From Sphingobium sp. SCG-1 (GTDB taxonomy: Bacteria > Pseudomonadota > Alphaproteobacteria > Sphingomonadales > Sphingomonadaceae): 64,000 nt of DNA. The stretch's first letter is position 1. The number at the start of each line of letters is the position of its first letter. Under the pieces are notes generated by a model. The model saw only the letters and a program-made list of their open reading frames with translations, was not told where the DNA came from and made no database searches. The stretch lies in assembly GCF_002953135.1 (NCBI RefSeq), contig NZ_CP026372.1, positions 1,922,001 to 1,986,000 on the forward strand, given 5' to 3'. This document shows positions 27,434 through 35,676 of this stretch, in pieces. A program made the position numbers and the translations under genes.

Positions 27434-28647
27434 GCATGCAGCGCCCGCGCTGCGTCGAGCAGGCTTTGCCGGTCGTTGGCCGCTTTCGCCGCCCCTGCAA
27501 GATCGGTAAATTTGTGCGTACCCTTCGGCCCATCCAGATATGCGTCCAGAGCGCTATCGGGCAGCCGCGCCGGTGCGCCGAATGCAGTGGCGGCCCGCTC
27601 GCGGATCACGGCGGCATAGCGCCCGCCCATGCGCGCCTCTCGCCCCGCCTTGCGGATAAGCGCAGCGCTGTTGTCCACAAGAGCGGCCTTCCCGAAGGCG
27701 ATAGCACGCTGGCGCGGACGGATCGGCCCAAAGCGCCCGAAAGCATGCACGCCTGCCAGCAGTAGCGCTGCGGTAATGGCCAGCGTCATAGCCAGAAAAG
27801 GCGGCTCGAAGAGTAGCTTCAGGGGGCTTTGCGAATGCCCGAAGCCATTCATGGATACGTCAAAAGCTATGCCGCTCGGCGGGTTGCTGTTCATCCAGTC
27901 GAGTAACGCGAGCGCCGACGCGGCGTTCATCACGTCTCTCATACCCATGTTGGACAGGATGTCGGGATCGGCAAGAACGTATAGCGGCCCGTCGCCCAAT
28001 TGTGCGAGCACGGTGCCGCCCTGTCCATCGGTAATCAACGGATGCAATATCCGGGTCGTACCGTCTTCATTCTGGTTCGCCTCCATAGCCGTTATTACCT
28101 GAAGCGGTCGTGGCGATTTGAACCGGATTGTGGAAGGAATGGTAGATGTTATGAGAGGCACGCCCCTGCTACGGTGCCGCCGCATCGCAAAGCGATAGCC
28201 GGGCGACAGAACGCCGATCGGCTCGAACAACGGGATAAGGCCGGAGCGTCGAACCCAACCTGAATGGCCGGGGTCGGGTGCTGTTTGCCATTTGGGCAGT
28301 ACGAAAAGCGTCGGTTTCGCTTCCCGACCATGCAACGCAGTGCTGATGTTCGTAGCGCCGCCTTCGGGCGTTATGACGAGCAGATCTTCGGTATTGAACA
28401 GATGCGGATCACGAACGATGCGCGAACTACGGCCGGTGGCATGTGCCAAAGTCACCAGCCCGCTATACCCGGTCGCGGCATCGGACAGGGCATGCGCGCC
28501 GCCGTGGCGGCCTGACCTTAGGTCCGGCGCATAGGCACCGAGCAACAATAGACCAATGAAAGTCAGAATGCCGAGCGCCAGCAAAAGCGCTACCGTACGC
28601 CCCCGGAACAGGCCATCGCCTGCGGTGTCTCCTGCGACATCGTTCAT
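27409..28647 (-). CDS. DUF4350 domain membrane protein
   Basis: ATG 28647 overlaps the upstream stop by four bases (ATGA) and is preferred to the longer frame. The protein is 412 residues. An N-terminal membrane helix (about 15-37) precedes a DUF4350 periplasmic domain (DAATGYSGLVTLAHATGRSS, LLVITPEGGA, YVLADPDILSNMG). A second helix (about 270-292) is followed by a cytosolic helical tail. Such proteins occur only in this MoxR-linked context; function unknown. Confidence 0.78.
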   Translation of the reverse strand: MNDVAGDTAGDGLFRGRTVALLLALGILTFIGLLLLGAYAPDLRSGRHGGAHALSDAATGYSGLVTLAHATGRSSRIVRDPHLFNTEDLLVITPEGGATNISTALHGREAKPTLFVLPKWQTAPDPGHSGWVRRSGLIPLFEPIGVLSPGYRFAMRRHRSRGVPLITSTIPSTIRFKSPRPLQVITAMEANQNEDGTTRILHPLITDGQGGTVLAQLGDGPLYVLADPDILSNMGMRDVMNAASALALLDWMNSNPPSGIAFDVSMNGFGHSQSPLKLLFEPPFLAMTLAITAALLLAGVHAFGRFGPIRPRQRAIAFGKAALVDNSAALIRKAGREARMGGRYAAVIRERAATAFGAPARLPDSALDAYLDGPKGTHKFTDLAGAAKAANDRQSLLDAARALHAWQKEKIR

Positions 28648-29342
28648 CCTGCCCAACTCCGTGGTTGGGCAAAGTTCGTGTACGCGGACCGGCAGAGTGC
28701 CCATTCATCGGCATTGACCGGACGCTCACCGAACAGGCTGCGTTCGACCACGGTGGCGATTTCTGCAAACAAGCGGCGGGGTGCAGACGGGATAGCCTCG
28801 ATTGCAGCAAGCTCGCGGCTGGTAAGCGCAGGCCGCACGATCTGCGGGCGACGCCGAGCGAGATCCTCAACGCTCCTCATAAGCAGATGATGCACTGCGT
28901 CGGCGAAACGCCCCTGCGCCGCAAGAGCATCCGCCTCCTTCAGCCAAGCGCGCGCCGGAGCCGCTTTCGGACTCCATGTGTCGTCAGCGCCAATTTGTGC
29001 AGCGGTCGCGAATCGTCGCCGGGGCAGGCGAGGCAGTTGCCAGACGCCGTGCCGGACCCGATCGTAGATCGTCCAGAGCAGCAGTACGGCGGCGGCGGCA
29101 ATTAGCGACCACAGAATGATCTTCGCATAGGGCGCGTCCGGCATGAAGCTGCTGATCCACCAGAAGAACCGGCCGACCGGGGCAAGCACATGTTCCATCC
29201 ACTCACCGAACGCCTTGAGCCATGCAGGCGTAGGCGGTGGCCCGGCGGCGGGCACCATGCTGAACTGCAGTTCGCCATCGGCACGCAACGCGCGATGCGC
29301 CGCGATCAGCCGTTCATCGGTCGCTGTACTGACGCCACCCAT
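28644..29342 (-). CDS. DUF4129 domain membrane protein
   Basis: The product is 232 residues, first gene of the operon. One membrane helix lies around 82-102 (AKIILWSLIAAAAVLLLWTI). The C-terminal DUF4129 region has KEADALAAQGRFADAVHHLL followed by RSVEDLARRRP and LTSRELAAIEAIPSAPRRLF. The family is linked to transglutaminase-like and MoxR operons; its role is unknown. It is divergent from the gene beginning at 29468. Confidence 0.8.
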   Translation of the reverse strand: MGGVSTATDERLIAAHRALRADGELQFSMVPAAGPPPTPAWLKAFGEWMEHVLAPVGRFFWWISSFMPDAPYAKIILWSLIAAAAVLLLWTIYDRVRHGVWQLPRLPRRRFATAAQIGADDTWSPKAAPARAWLKEADALAAQGRFADAVHHLLMRSVEDLARRRPQIVRPALTSRELAAIEAIPSAPRRLFAEIATVVERSLFGERPVNADEWALCRSAYTNFAQPRSWAG

Positions 29343-29467
29343 GTCTTAAAGCCCCCGCATGTACCCGACATACCTTAATCACTATCCAGTGCAATCAATT
29401 CAGCAGGTGACATTCGCGCGAAAATAAGACAGCAATTGCGGCGGGGATGAATAGGGGGAGAGTATAT

Positions 29468-30268
29468 ATGGCGACCACCGCAGGCTGGACCGAGGAACGC
29501 TCGTTCTCGATCGGCAAGATATTGCGCCGCGCTTTCGGCGTAATGGGCGATAACCCCGTTCCCGTATTCGGCATCGCTTTTTTCTTCGGCGCGTTGCCGC
29601 AGCAGCTATATACCTACTTGGTTAACCCGGCGATGCTCGCGGCCAATCCGAACAATGCGGTGCCCGGGATCATCTTGTCGATTGGATCATCCGTCGTATT
29701 CCTGATGTTCGGAATGTTGGTGCAGGGTGCTATTGTACGTGCGACGGCAGCCTATGCAAATGGATCGCGCGCAACATTCGGGGAAAGCGTTGGGACCGGG
29801 CTGTCTATGGCATTGCCGCTAATCGGCCTGACCATTCTGCTGATCCTCGGCCTGATGCTCGGCTTTATTCTTCTCGTGATCCCCGGCATCATGCTCTACA
29901 TCATGTGGTCCGTAGCAGCGCCAGCGTTGGTCGTCGAAGAAACCGGCGTGTTTGCCGCGTTCGGGCGGAGCCGCTTCCTCACCAAAGGCGCGCGCTGGAA
30001 GATATTCGGGCTCCAGATCCTATTGGTGGTCGTGTTCATGCTGCTCTCGTCAGTGGTCGGCGTGATGATGGTCGCGAGCGGCGGCTTGCAAAACTTGGCC
30101 GCGCAGATGGCCGATGGCCAACTGCCCGTGAGTTATATTATAGCTGCAGTCATAAGCGGCACTTTGATGACGGCGTTCTGGAGCGCGACGCAGACCAGCC
30201 TCTACATTTCCCTACGTGAGTGGAAGGAAGGTCCGCAGGCCGAAGCACTGGCCAACGTGTTCGCCTGA
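29468..30268 (+). CDS. Membrane protein of the glycerophosphodiesterase-membrane-domain type
   Basis: ATG 29468, with GGGGGAGAG eight bases upstream, is preferred to ATG 29447, giving 266 residues. About six membrane helices, with SIGKILRRAFGVMGDNPVPV at the N-terminus and FILLVIPGIMLYIMWSVAAP in the middle, followed by AFGRSRFLTKG. This is the usual pattern of GDPD-membrane-domain / YckC-like proteins. It has no catalytic GDPD domain. Divergent from the MoxR cluster; function unknown. Confidence 0.7.
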   Translation: MATTAGWTEERSFSIGKILRRAFGVMGDNPVPVFGIAFFFGALPQQLYTYLVNPAMLAANPNNAVPGIILSIGSSVVFLMFGMLVQGAIVRATAAYANGSRATFGESVGTGLSMALPLIGLTILLILGLMLGFILLVIPGIMLYIMWSVAAPALVVEETGVFAAFGRSRFLTKGARWKIFGLQILLVVVFMLLSSVVGVMMVASGGLQNLAAQMADGQLPVSYIIAAVISGTLMTAFWSATQTSLYISLREWKEGPQAEALANVFA

Positions 30269-30862
30269 TAGGCTAAGCTACAAGCTTTGGATCATGGATC
30301 GCCTGCCTCTCGGCTCAATCGCTACGTCCTGTTGCTCCGTTCGCAAAGCTTGCCAGTCTCGTAGGCGAGCAATGGGGGGCCTTAGTGTTTCCGCGTATTG
30401 GTGTTGATGGTGGCTATGGTCACGCTGTACCCAGCCGCCTCCGCGCAACCCAACGCAACGCCTAACAAGTCAGGACGCCGTATCCGGCGCGACAACCGGT
30501 CGACGTTTAGTGTCAGTCGAAGAATCTACTTAGCAGACGGGCCGCTGCTGGCTAAACCATACCTACGGGCGCGTTATAGGGTAAAAGATATAACGATAGA
30601 TTGATCGGCTTACCAAATGTACATTTTCGCTCTTCTGAGCCGGAAAGCAGACTGTCGCAAATCCACCCACCTCTGCGCTTTGGGAGGGGTGAAGGTCGCG
30701 GGAGTCTCGAAGATGCTGCCGGTCCGGTTTACGTTCGCACCAAATCCGACGTCATAAGGGCGCTAACGGGTGGGGAGCGGAACGTCCGGTATTGGGCTGA
30801 GCATCGGAGATAGCTGCCGCTGAATGGCTTCCCGCTTGCGATAATGCGGGGTAGGAAAGGCG
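30269..30862. other. Intergenic region without a supported gene
   Basis: Nearly 600 bases. Short open frames lack starts with ribosome binding sites and do not read like protein. I see no hairpin-plus-T terminator and no tRNA-like fold. Confidence 0.4.
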
Positions 30863-31279
30863 ATGGATAATCTACAACGAGCCAGCGTATCTTTGTTGAT
30901 CGACGAGGATGATCTCGTCCCATCAGAAATTACAGCCCTGTTGGGTGCAGAGCCACGCTTGGGGGTTGCGAAAGGCGAGAAATTTCTTGGTAGCCACGGA
31001 AAATGTACCGAAGCGAGCACTGGAAAGTGGCAGCTTGGTGGTGACTGGAACACTCCTGTCGATCTCAATGACCAAATATCAACGCTGTTAGCAAGGCTGA
31101 CGGATGACCTCGAAGTATGGAAATATCTTACTGCGCGCTACCACTGCTACATGAGTGTTGGCGGATATTTCGTTGATTGGACCGGCGGGATCACGTTGGC
31201 TCCTCAGACCTTAGGCGCACTATCGGCGCGCGGGCTTGCCATAGATTTTGACCTCTATGCCCACACTGCCTCCGAATAA
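30863..31279 (+). CDS. DUF4279 family protein
   Basis: The product is 138 residues. It opens with ASVSLLIDEDDLVPSEITAL, then LLGAEPRLGVAKGE, and later STGKWQLGGDW, VDLNDQISTLLARLTDDLEV and YFVDWTGGITLAPQTL. This order is that of DUF4279 (about 130 residues). Cytosolic; function unknown. In some genomes such genes occur with immunity or toxin loci, but nothing here shows that. Confidence 0.78.
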   Translation: MDNLQRASVSLLIDEDDLVPSEITALLGAEPRLGVAKGEKFLGSHGKCTEASTGKWQLGGDWNTPVDLNDQISTLLARLTDDLEVWKYLTARYHCYMSVGGYFVDWTGGITLAPQTLGALSARGLAIDFDLYAHTASE

Positions 31280-31370
31280 TTTCCCGAAGTCCGCTTTTGG
31301 CATCAAGGCTAGATAAGCAGAGCGACCAAAATTGGTCGATGGGAGAAGCGATCGTCGTCTCCCACGCTGT

Positions 31371-31571
31371 TCAGCCCTTGGGAGTAACCCAGACCTCGAC
31401 TGGCGCCACGAATTTTCCCGGCGCAGGCTTGCCCACATGGACGCGATCGGCGGCGACCAGCTCACCAGTTTCCAAATTGAAGCTGGCCCATGGTTTGGGC
31501 ATACGACCAAAGGTCATCTTCTGAATGGGCTGGCCGGTGGCGGAATTCATGATGGTTGCGACGATGCTCAT
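31371..31571 (-). CDS. Small hypothetical protein, 66 residues
   Basis: Soluble, beta-rich peptide (ASFNLETGELVAADRVHVGK; FVAPVEVWVTPKG). It follows two other small minus-strand genes, with which it may form a short operon (31978 to 31371). Family not recognised. The spacing and coding-like composition support it. Confidence 0.5.
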   Translation of the reverse strand: MSIVATIMNSATGQPIQKMTFGRMPKPWASFNLETGELVAADRVHVGKPAPGKFVAPVEVWVTPKG

Positions 31572-31604
31572 AGACGTGCCAAAATGGGTCGAATTCTACG
31601 ATAG

Positions 31605-31789
31605 TTATGCCTCAGTGAGGGCTTCCATTACCGCATCGATATCGCCCTTCACGACGATGTAATTTCCCTTTTCGAAATTCACCGCGCTGGCTTATTTCCG
31701 CCTCTATATCGCCGGACGAAACTTACACGATCCGCATTGATGGCGACCAGATCGCCATCGGGCGTTTCGAATTTGACGTAGCCGTTCAT
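31605..31789 (-). pseudogene. Small gene interrupted by a frameshift
   Basis: ATG 31789 begins MNGYVKFETPDGDLVAINAD, RVSFVRRY and soon stops. One frame over, the sequence continues ASAVNFEKGNYIVVKGDIDA, VMEALTEA, stop at 31605. Together they read as one peptide of about 61 residues with the strand-strand-helix pattern of small sphingomonad proteins. A single-base change near 31690 separates the halves. Function unknown. Confidence 0.5.
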
Positions 31790-31795
31790 GGCAAC

Positions 31796-31978
31796 CTACG
31801 CCTGAGAGGCGGTAGCATCAGGAGCAACGCCCTTTTTCGCTGTGTGCTTCGCAAGTAGTCTGTCCAGTTCCGCTATACGGAGGCGCTGTGGCGTGCCTTT
31901 GGCAAGACCTTTCAGTCTGCACTCTGCCCAAAGGCTCCGGCGCTCTGACTCCAATGTTTTGCGGTATAGATCAGCCAT
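31796..31978 (-). CDS. Small hypothetical protein, 60 residues
   Basis: Basic helical peptide (MADLYRKTLESERRSLWAEC; RLRIAELDRLLAKHTAKKG) with a coiled-coil-like middle. It ends seven bases before the start of the frameshifted gene and is probably co-transcribed with it. Family not recognised. Confidence 0.5.
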   Translation of the reverse strand: MADLYRKTLESERRSLWAECRLKGLAKGTPQRLRIAELDRLLAKHTAKKGVAPDATASQA

Positions 31979-32121
31979 GCGTTCTCCAAGTCACGGATAG
32001 ATGTTTCGCGTCGGTTCAATGGGCTACCTTAGCAGATCATCCGCTGGTGCGGCCATAGTCGGGCTTCGACTCATCCGCAGAAAAGTCTATTGTCGGCGAT
32101 AGCGAGGGAAAAGGAGAAACA

Positions 32122-32376
32122 ATGGCCGCATCAATTTCGATGGACGAGCAACGTGAGCACTTTGCTTATTGCGTTCAACTGTTTGGGGGCACCACCGCCT
32201 TCTCGCGGCGCCTTGGCATCGACGAGCGGGCCGTACGCCGTTTTATCAATGGTGAGCGGCCTCTTGGTGCTGGACTTCTGGAAGACACCGCGAAGGCGCT
32301 ACGCCTGCTTATCGCTGATGCGACCACGGCGGAAGCGCAAATTACCGGCACACTGACTGCTGCCGATCCGTCTTAA
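32122..32376 (+). CDS. Small helix-turn-helix protein
   Basis: The product is 84 residues from ATG 32122, with AAAGGAGAAAC upstream. FAYCVQLFGGTTAFSRRLGI and DERAVRRFINGERPLGAGLL resemble a lambda-repressor-like helix-turn-helix with the usual G-E-R-P loop. It is probably a small transcriptional regulator. Target unknown. Confidence 0.65.
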   Translation: MAASISMDEQREHFAYCVQLFGGTTAFSRRLGIDERAVRRFINGERPLGAGLLEDTAKALRLLIADATTAEAQITGTLTAADPS

Positions 32377-32468
32377 TGTGATCCATCAGACGCATACGGT
32401 TAGCTTGCGAGTGCAGACCGTCCGCACCCAGGATCGAAAACTGGCGGCTGGACGGCCGATAAGGGTCG

Positions 32469-33362
32469 CTACTCCGGGGAACATACAGCGCGTAGACATG
32501 CGCGGAGCCAACGATGGGTTGGATCTGCATCCAGCCGTGGGTGCCAGACCATCGATACGGTAAAGCCCGTCGTGGTAACCGGCACCGGAAAGCTGAACAT
32601 GCCATCTCGAAGCGCCGCCGTGTGCAATTCGGGTACGGTCGCGATCAGGTCTGAATTTCTTGCGATGGCCAAGGCGGTCGCAAATCCGCCCACGGAACTT
32701 CCAACCCGCCGTGAGTATCCGTCTGGCAGGAAGGGCCGTTCCACGGCGTCTTCATCCAAGCCAGTGCGAGAGACGACGATATGTAGTGCAGCCGCGTAGC
32801 TCCTGGCGGTAAGGGCCTTGCCAGCAAGCGGATGCGCCGCCCTGACCACACCGATCAATCTGTCCCTGAACAGGGCTTGGGCGCGCAGTTCAGGTCCCAT
32901 CATTGGCTCGACGACAGCCGTCTCCAGGACGATACGTCCGTTACGGAGCGGAGCACTGTCCTTGTCGGGTTTCTGAAGGAAATTGAGGCGAAGCCCTGGA
33001 GCTTCGGCACTGACGCGCGCCAACAGGCGGGGTCCAAAATTCTCGACGAAGCCATCTGCGGTACGTAGGGTGAATGTGCGCGTTATCGTCGACAGGTCGA
33101 GCGCCTCTGCAGGTCTCAACAGGGCCTGGCTGTCCTGAACGAGCGCACCGACACGTTCGCGTAGTTCCTGCGCGCGCGGGGTGGGGACGAGGCCGCGACC
33201 TGCCCGTACCAGAAGCGGGTCTCCCGTCGCATCCCGCAAGCGCGACAACGTACGGCTCATCGCCGACGGGCTCAGGCGCAGGCGCCTCGCAGCCCTTGCG
33301 ACGCTTCCTTCTTCCAGCAGCACGTCCAGGGCGACGAGGAGGTTCAGGTCAGGTGTCTGCAT
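32469..33362 (-). CDS. LysR-family transcriptional regulator
   Basis: ATG 33362 begins MQTPDLNLLVALDVLLEEGS, the normal LysR opening; the frame extends far upstream without meaning. The protein is 297 residues. The winged helix-turn-helix (about 5-65) has ARAARRLRLSPSAMSRTLSR. The effector domain (about 90-290) is NodD-like. It is divergent from the cupin gene and very likely controls it and the MFS gene. The operator should lie in the 135 bases between them. Confidence 0.9.
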   Translation of the reverse strand: MQTPDLNLLVALDVLLEEGSVARAARRLRLSPSAMSRTLSRLRDATGDPLLVRAGRGLVPTPRAQELRERVGALVQDSQALLRPAEALDLSTITRTFTLRTADGFVENFGPRLLARVSAEAPGLRLNFLQKPDKDSAPLRNGRIVLETAVVEPMMGPELRAQALFRDRLIGVVRAAHPLAGKALTARSYAAALHIVVSRTGLDEDAVERPFLPDGYSRRVGSSVGGFATALAIARNSDLIATVPELHTAALRDGMFSFPVPVTTTGFTVSMVWHPRLDADPTHRWLRACLRAVCSPE

Positions 33363-33497
33363 CACCCGATACTGGCATGAGGTGGCGTTGTACGCACGAA
33401 CAAGTTGCAAATACTGCGTCTTCCGCCTGTCTCCGCGGCCCCGTAAATTCCTGTTGGACAGTCGGGATCGAGCGAACTCTACCGACAGGAGGAAGAA

Positions 33498-34037
33498 ATG
33501 GCGAAAACTATGCTGGTCTCGGCGATGGCGGCGATCAGTGCTCAATGGGGCCCACTGACCACCGAGCAGGTTGCGGCGGCCCGGGTCCAGATGGAAGCAC
33601 TGGCGGCAGCTTCGCCGGATGAACCGTGGCTCGCGGATTTGCACCGAGACCAGCCAGCCAGCCGCGAACTCTATCGCGATCCCATCCACGGCTTCGTCCT
33701 TCTGGCCCATTTCGAACCGGCAGCGCTTTATCGCCCGCCTCACGACCATGGGCGAAGCTGGGTTATCTACGCTGTCCAGCAAGGCGAGAGCGAGATGGGT
33801 ACATATGGCCGCGCGGCGAGTCCGGCTGGTGAGGCACGGCTCGTAAAGCGCAATAAGACACTCGTGAAGCCAGGTGAGGCGCAGGTCTATCTGCCCGGCG
33901 ACATTCACGATACGCTGTGCGTGGCAGGGCCGACGCTGCTCTTCCGCTTTACGGAGCGCGATCTCAAGGCCGAGGATTTGGTCGCGCACCAGATCACACG
34001 CTATGTGCAGCGCGACGGCTTCTGGTGCGAACCGTGA
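33498..34037 (+). CDS. Cupin protein of the cysteine-dioxygenase-like type
   Basis: The product is 179 residues from ATG 33498, with AGGAGGAA upstream. The cupin motif LLAHFEPAALYRPPHDHGRS has the metal-binding H-x-H, and YLPGDIHDTLCVAGPTLLF supplies the third histidine. The overall layout resembles small thiol dioxygenases (cysteine- or 3-mercaptopropionate-dioxygenase-like). The substrate is not determinable from sequence. It overlaps the MFS gene by four bases, suggesting that enzyme and exporter act on the same compound. Confidence 0.68.
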   Translation: MAKTMLVSAMAAISAQWGPLTTEQVAAARVQMEALAAASPDEPWLADLHRDQPASRELYRDPIHGFVLLAHFEPAALYRPPHDHGRSWVIYAVQQGESEMGTYGRAASPAGEARLVKRNKTLVKPGEAQVYLPGDIHDTLCVAGPTLLFRFTERDLKAEDLVAHQITRYVQRDGFWCEP

Positions 34038-35398
34038 CCGCGTTGCCGCTCGCTGCGAGTGCTGGCGACGCCACCGGTGGGTGGGACGGCTGCGGGATCG
34101 TCGCTGTGCTGGGAGCCATGGCGCTTGCCGTGCTCGACGCCGCCATCGCGAATGTCGCGCTGCCGACGATCGGACGCTCTCTGGCGGTCACGCCTGCCAT
34201 GGCGATACGCGTCGTGACCGCTTACCAACTGGGCGTGGTCATCATGCTGTTGCCGGCTGCCGCACTGGGCGAAAGCATAGGTCTCCGTCGTGTCTTCACC
34301 GCAGGCGTCGTGCTCTTCACCGGCGCATCTCTCCTTTGCACATTTGCCCCGTCCCTGACGTGGCTGGTAGCGGCACGGTTCCTTCAGGGAATAGGCGGCG
34401 CAGCTATCATGGCATTGGGCATCGCTTTGCTGCGGTTCATTGTCCCGCCGCATCAGCTGGGCACCGCGATCGGCTGGAACGCGCTTGTCGTAGCCCTTTC
34501 GTCGGCCGCTGGTCCGATGATCGGGGCAGCCATAATTACTGTAGGATCATGGCCTTGGCTATTTGTCATCAACCTGCCAACTGGAGCCTTGGTGCTGTTA
34601 GCCACACGCACAGTGCCCGCCTTGGAGGGGACGGGTCGCTCGCTAAATCTTGGAAGCGTTGTGCTGAATACTGCCACTTTCGCTCTGCTTATGATCGGTG
34701 CGGAATATGCAGCCTCCCGACCGATAGTGACCGCCACAATGTTCGCCGGAGCATTGTCGACCGGTGCGATGCTTTTTGGCCGAGAGGGCCATTCTGAGGC
34801 ACCCTTGCTCCCGGTCGATCTGCTGCGGATGTCATCATTTCGTGTTTCGGTCATCGCTTCCATATTGTGCTTCGCGGGACAGACCGCCGCCTTGGTCGCC
34901 CTCCCATTCCATCTCCAGCATGCGTTCGGACTTTCACCTCTGATGACAGCGCTATACCTGTTGCCATGGCCGCTCACCGTCACATTGGCGGGTCCGCTCG
35001 CGGGGAGGTTGGCCAATCATGCATCTACTGCCTGGCTGTGCTTCATCGGTGGCCTCCTGCTCGCGTCCGGTTTGGGCGCAACAGCCATGGTCCCGGGATA
35101 TTACCAGCCCGCGGCGATTGGTCTTTGCATGATGATCTGCGGATTGGGCTTCGGCCTGTTCAATGTGCCCAACAACCGCAATATGTTCATGTCCGCACCG
35201 ATCGAGCGCAGCGGCGCGGCGGGCGGCATGCAGGGCGTCGCCAGGCTAACCGGTCAGATAGCAGGCGCGCTCCAGATGACATTCTTGTTTGCATTCGCAT
35301 CGCTCGCTGTTGCGCCGCGTATAGGTTTGGCCATCGGCGCACTGATGACACTGGCATCAGGGGCGACGAGCATTTTGCGGCTGCAACCAGTTGAATGA
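34034..35398 (+). CDS. MFS transporter of the DHA2 (14-helix) type
   Basis: GTG 34034 overlaps the cupin stop (GTGA) and is preferred to the longer open frame, giving 454 residues. MFS landmarks: LAVLDAAIANVALPTIGRSL in the first helix, LGESIGLRRVFTAG in the loop between helices 2 and 3, and RFLQGIGGAAIMALGIALLR. About 13-14 membrane helices are visible. DHA2 proteins are proton-driven exporters of drugs or metabolites. It is co-transcribed with the cupin gene under probable LysR control. Confidence 0.85.
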   Translation: MTALPLAASAGDATGGWDGCGIVAVLGAMALAVLDAAIANVALPTIGRSLAVTPAMAIRVVTAYQLGVVIMLLPAAALGESIGLRRVFTAGVVLFTGASLLCTFAPSLTWLVAARFLQGIGGAAIMALGIALLRFIVPPHQLGTAIGWNALVVALSSAAGPMIGAAIITVGSWPWLFVINLPTGALVLLATRTVPALEGTGRSLNLGSVVLNTATFALLMIGAEYAASRPIVTATMFAGALSTGAMLFGREGHSEAPLLPVDLLRMSSFRVSVIASILCFAGQTAALVALPFHLQHAFGLSPLMTALYLLPWPLTVTLAGPLAGRLANHASTAWLCFIGGLLLASGLGATAMVPGYYQPAAIGLCMMICGLGFGLFNVPNNRNMFMSAPIERSGAAGGMQGVARLTGQIAGALQMTFLFAFASLAVAPRIGLAIGALMTLASGATSILRLQPVE

Positions 35399-35676
35399 AG
35401 GTCTGCTTCCAGGAAGCTAGTTGTGGAAGCTGAATGTCTTAGAAGGTCGTGTGCGACTGATCCCCACCATATATTTTCCGTTATGTCTTCACTTATTCAG
35501 ATCCCAAACCCACGGTCCATGCGTGCCGTTGATTACTTTATCCGGTTGAAGATTATCGTAACAACCAGCATTTTGACCCACCGACTACAGGGTGGAGTAT
35601 GATTTGCCACGAGTTTCACGCCGCTTCGGGGTGAAACCCTTTGTCGGATGTCTCTTGTCGGCGCCACCGGCCCGAA

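Noticed and set aside
33074..33622. 182-codon plus-strand open frame over the LysR gene
   Set aside because: Mirror of a clearly coding LysR gene; composition is that of a shadow frame.
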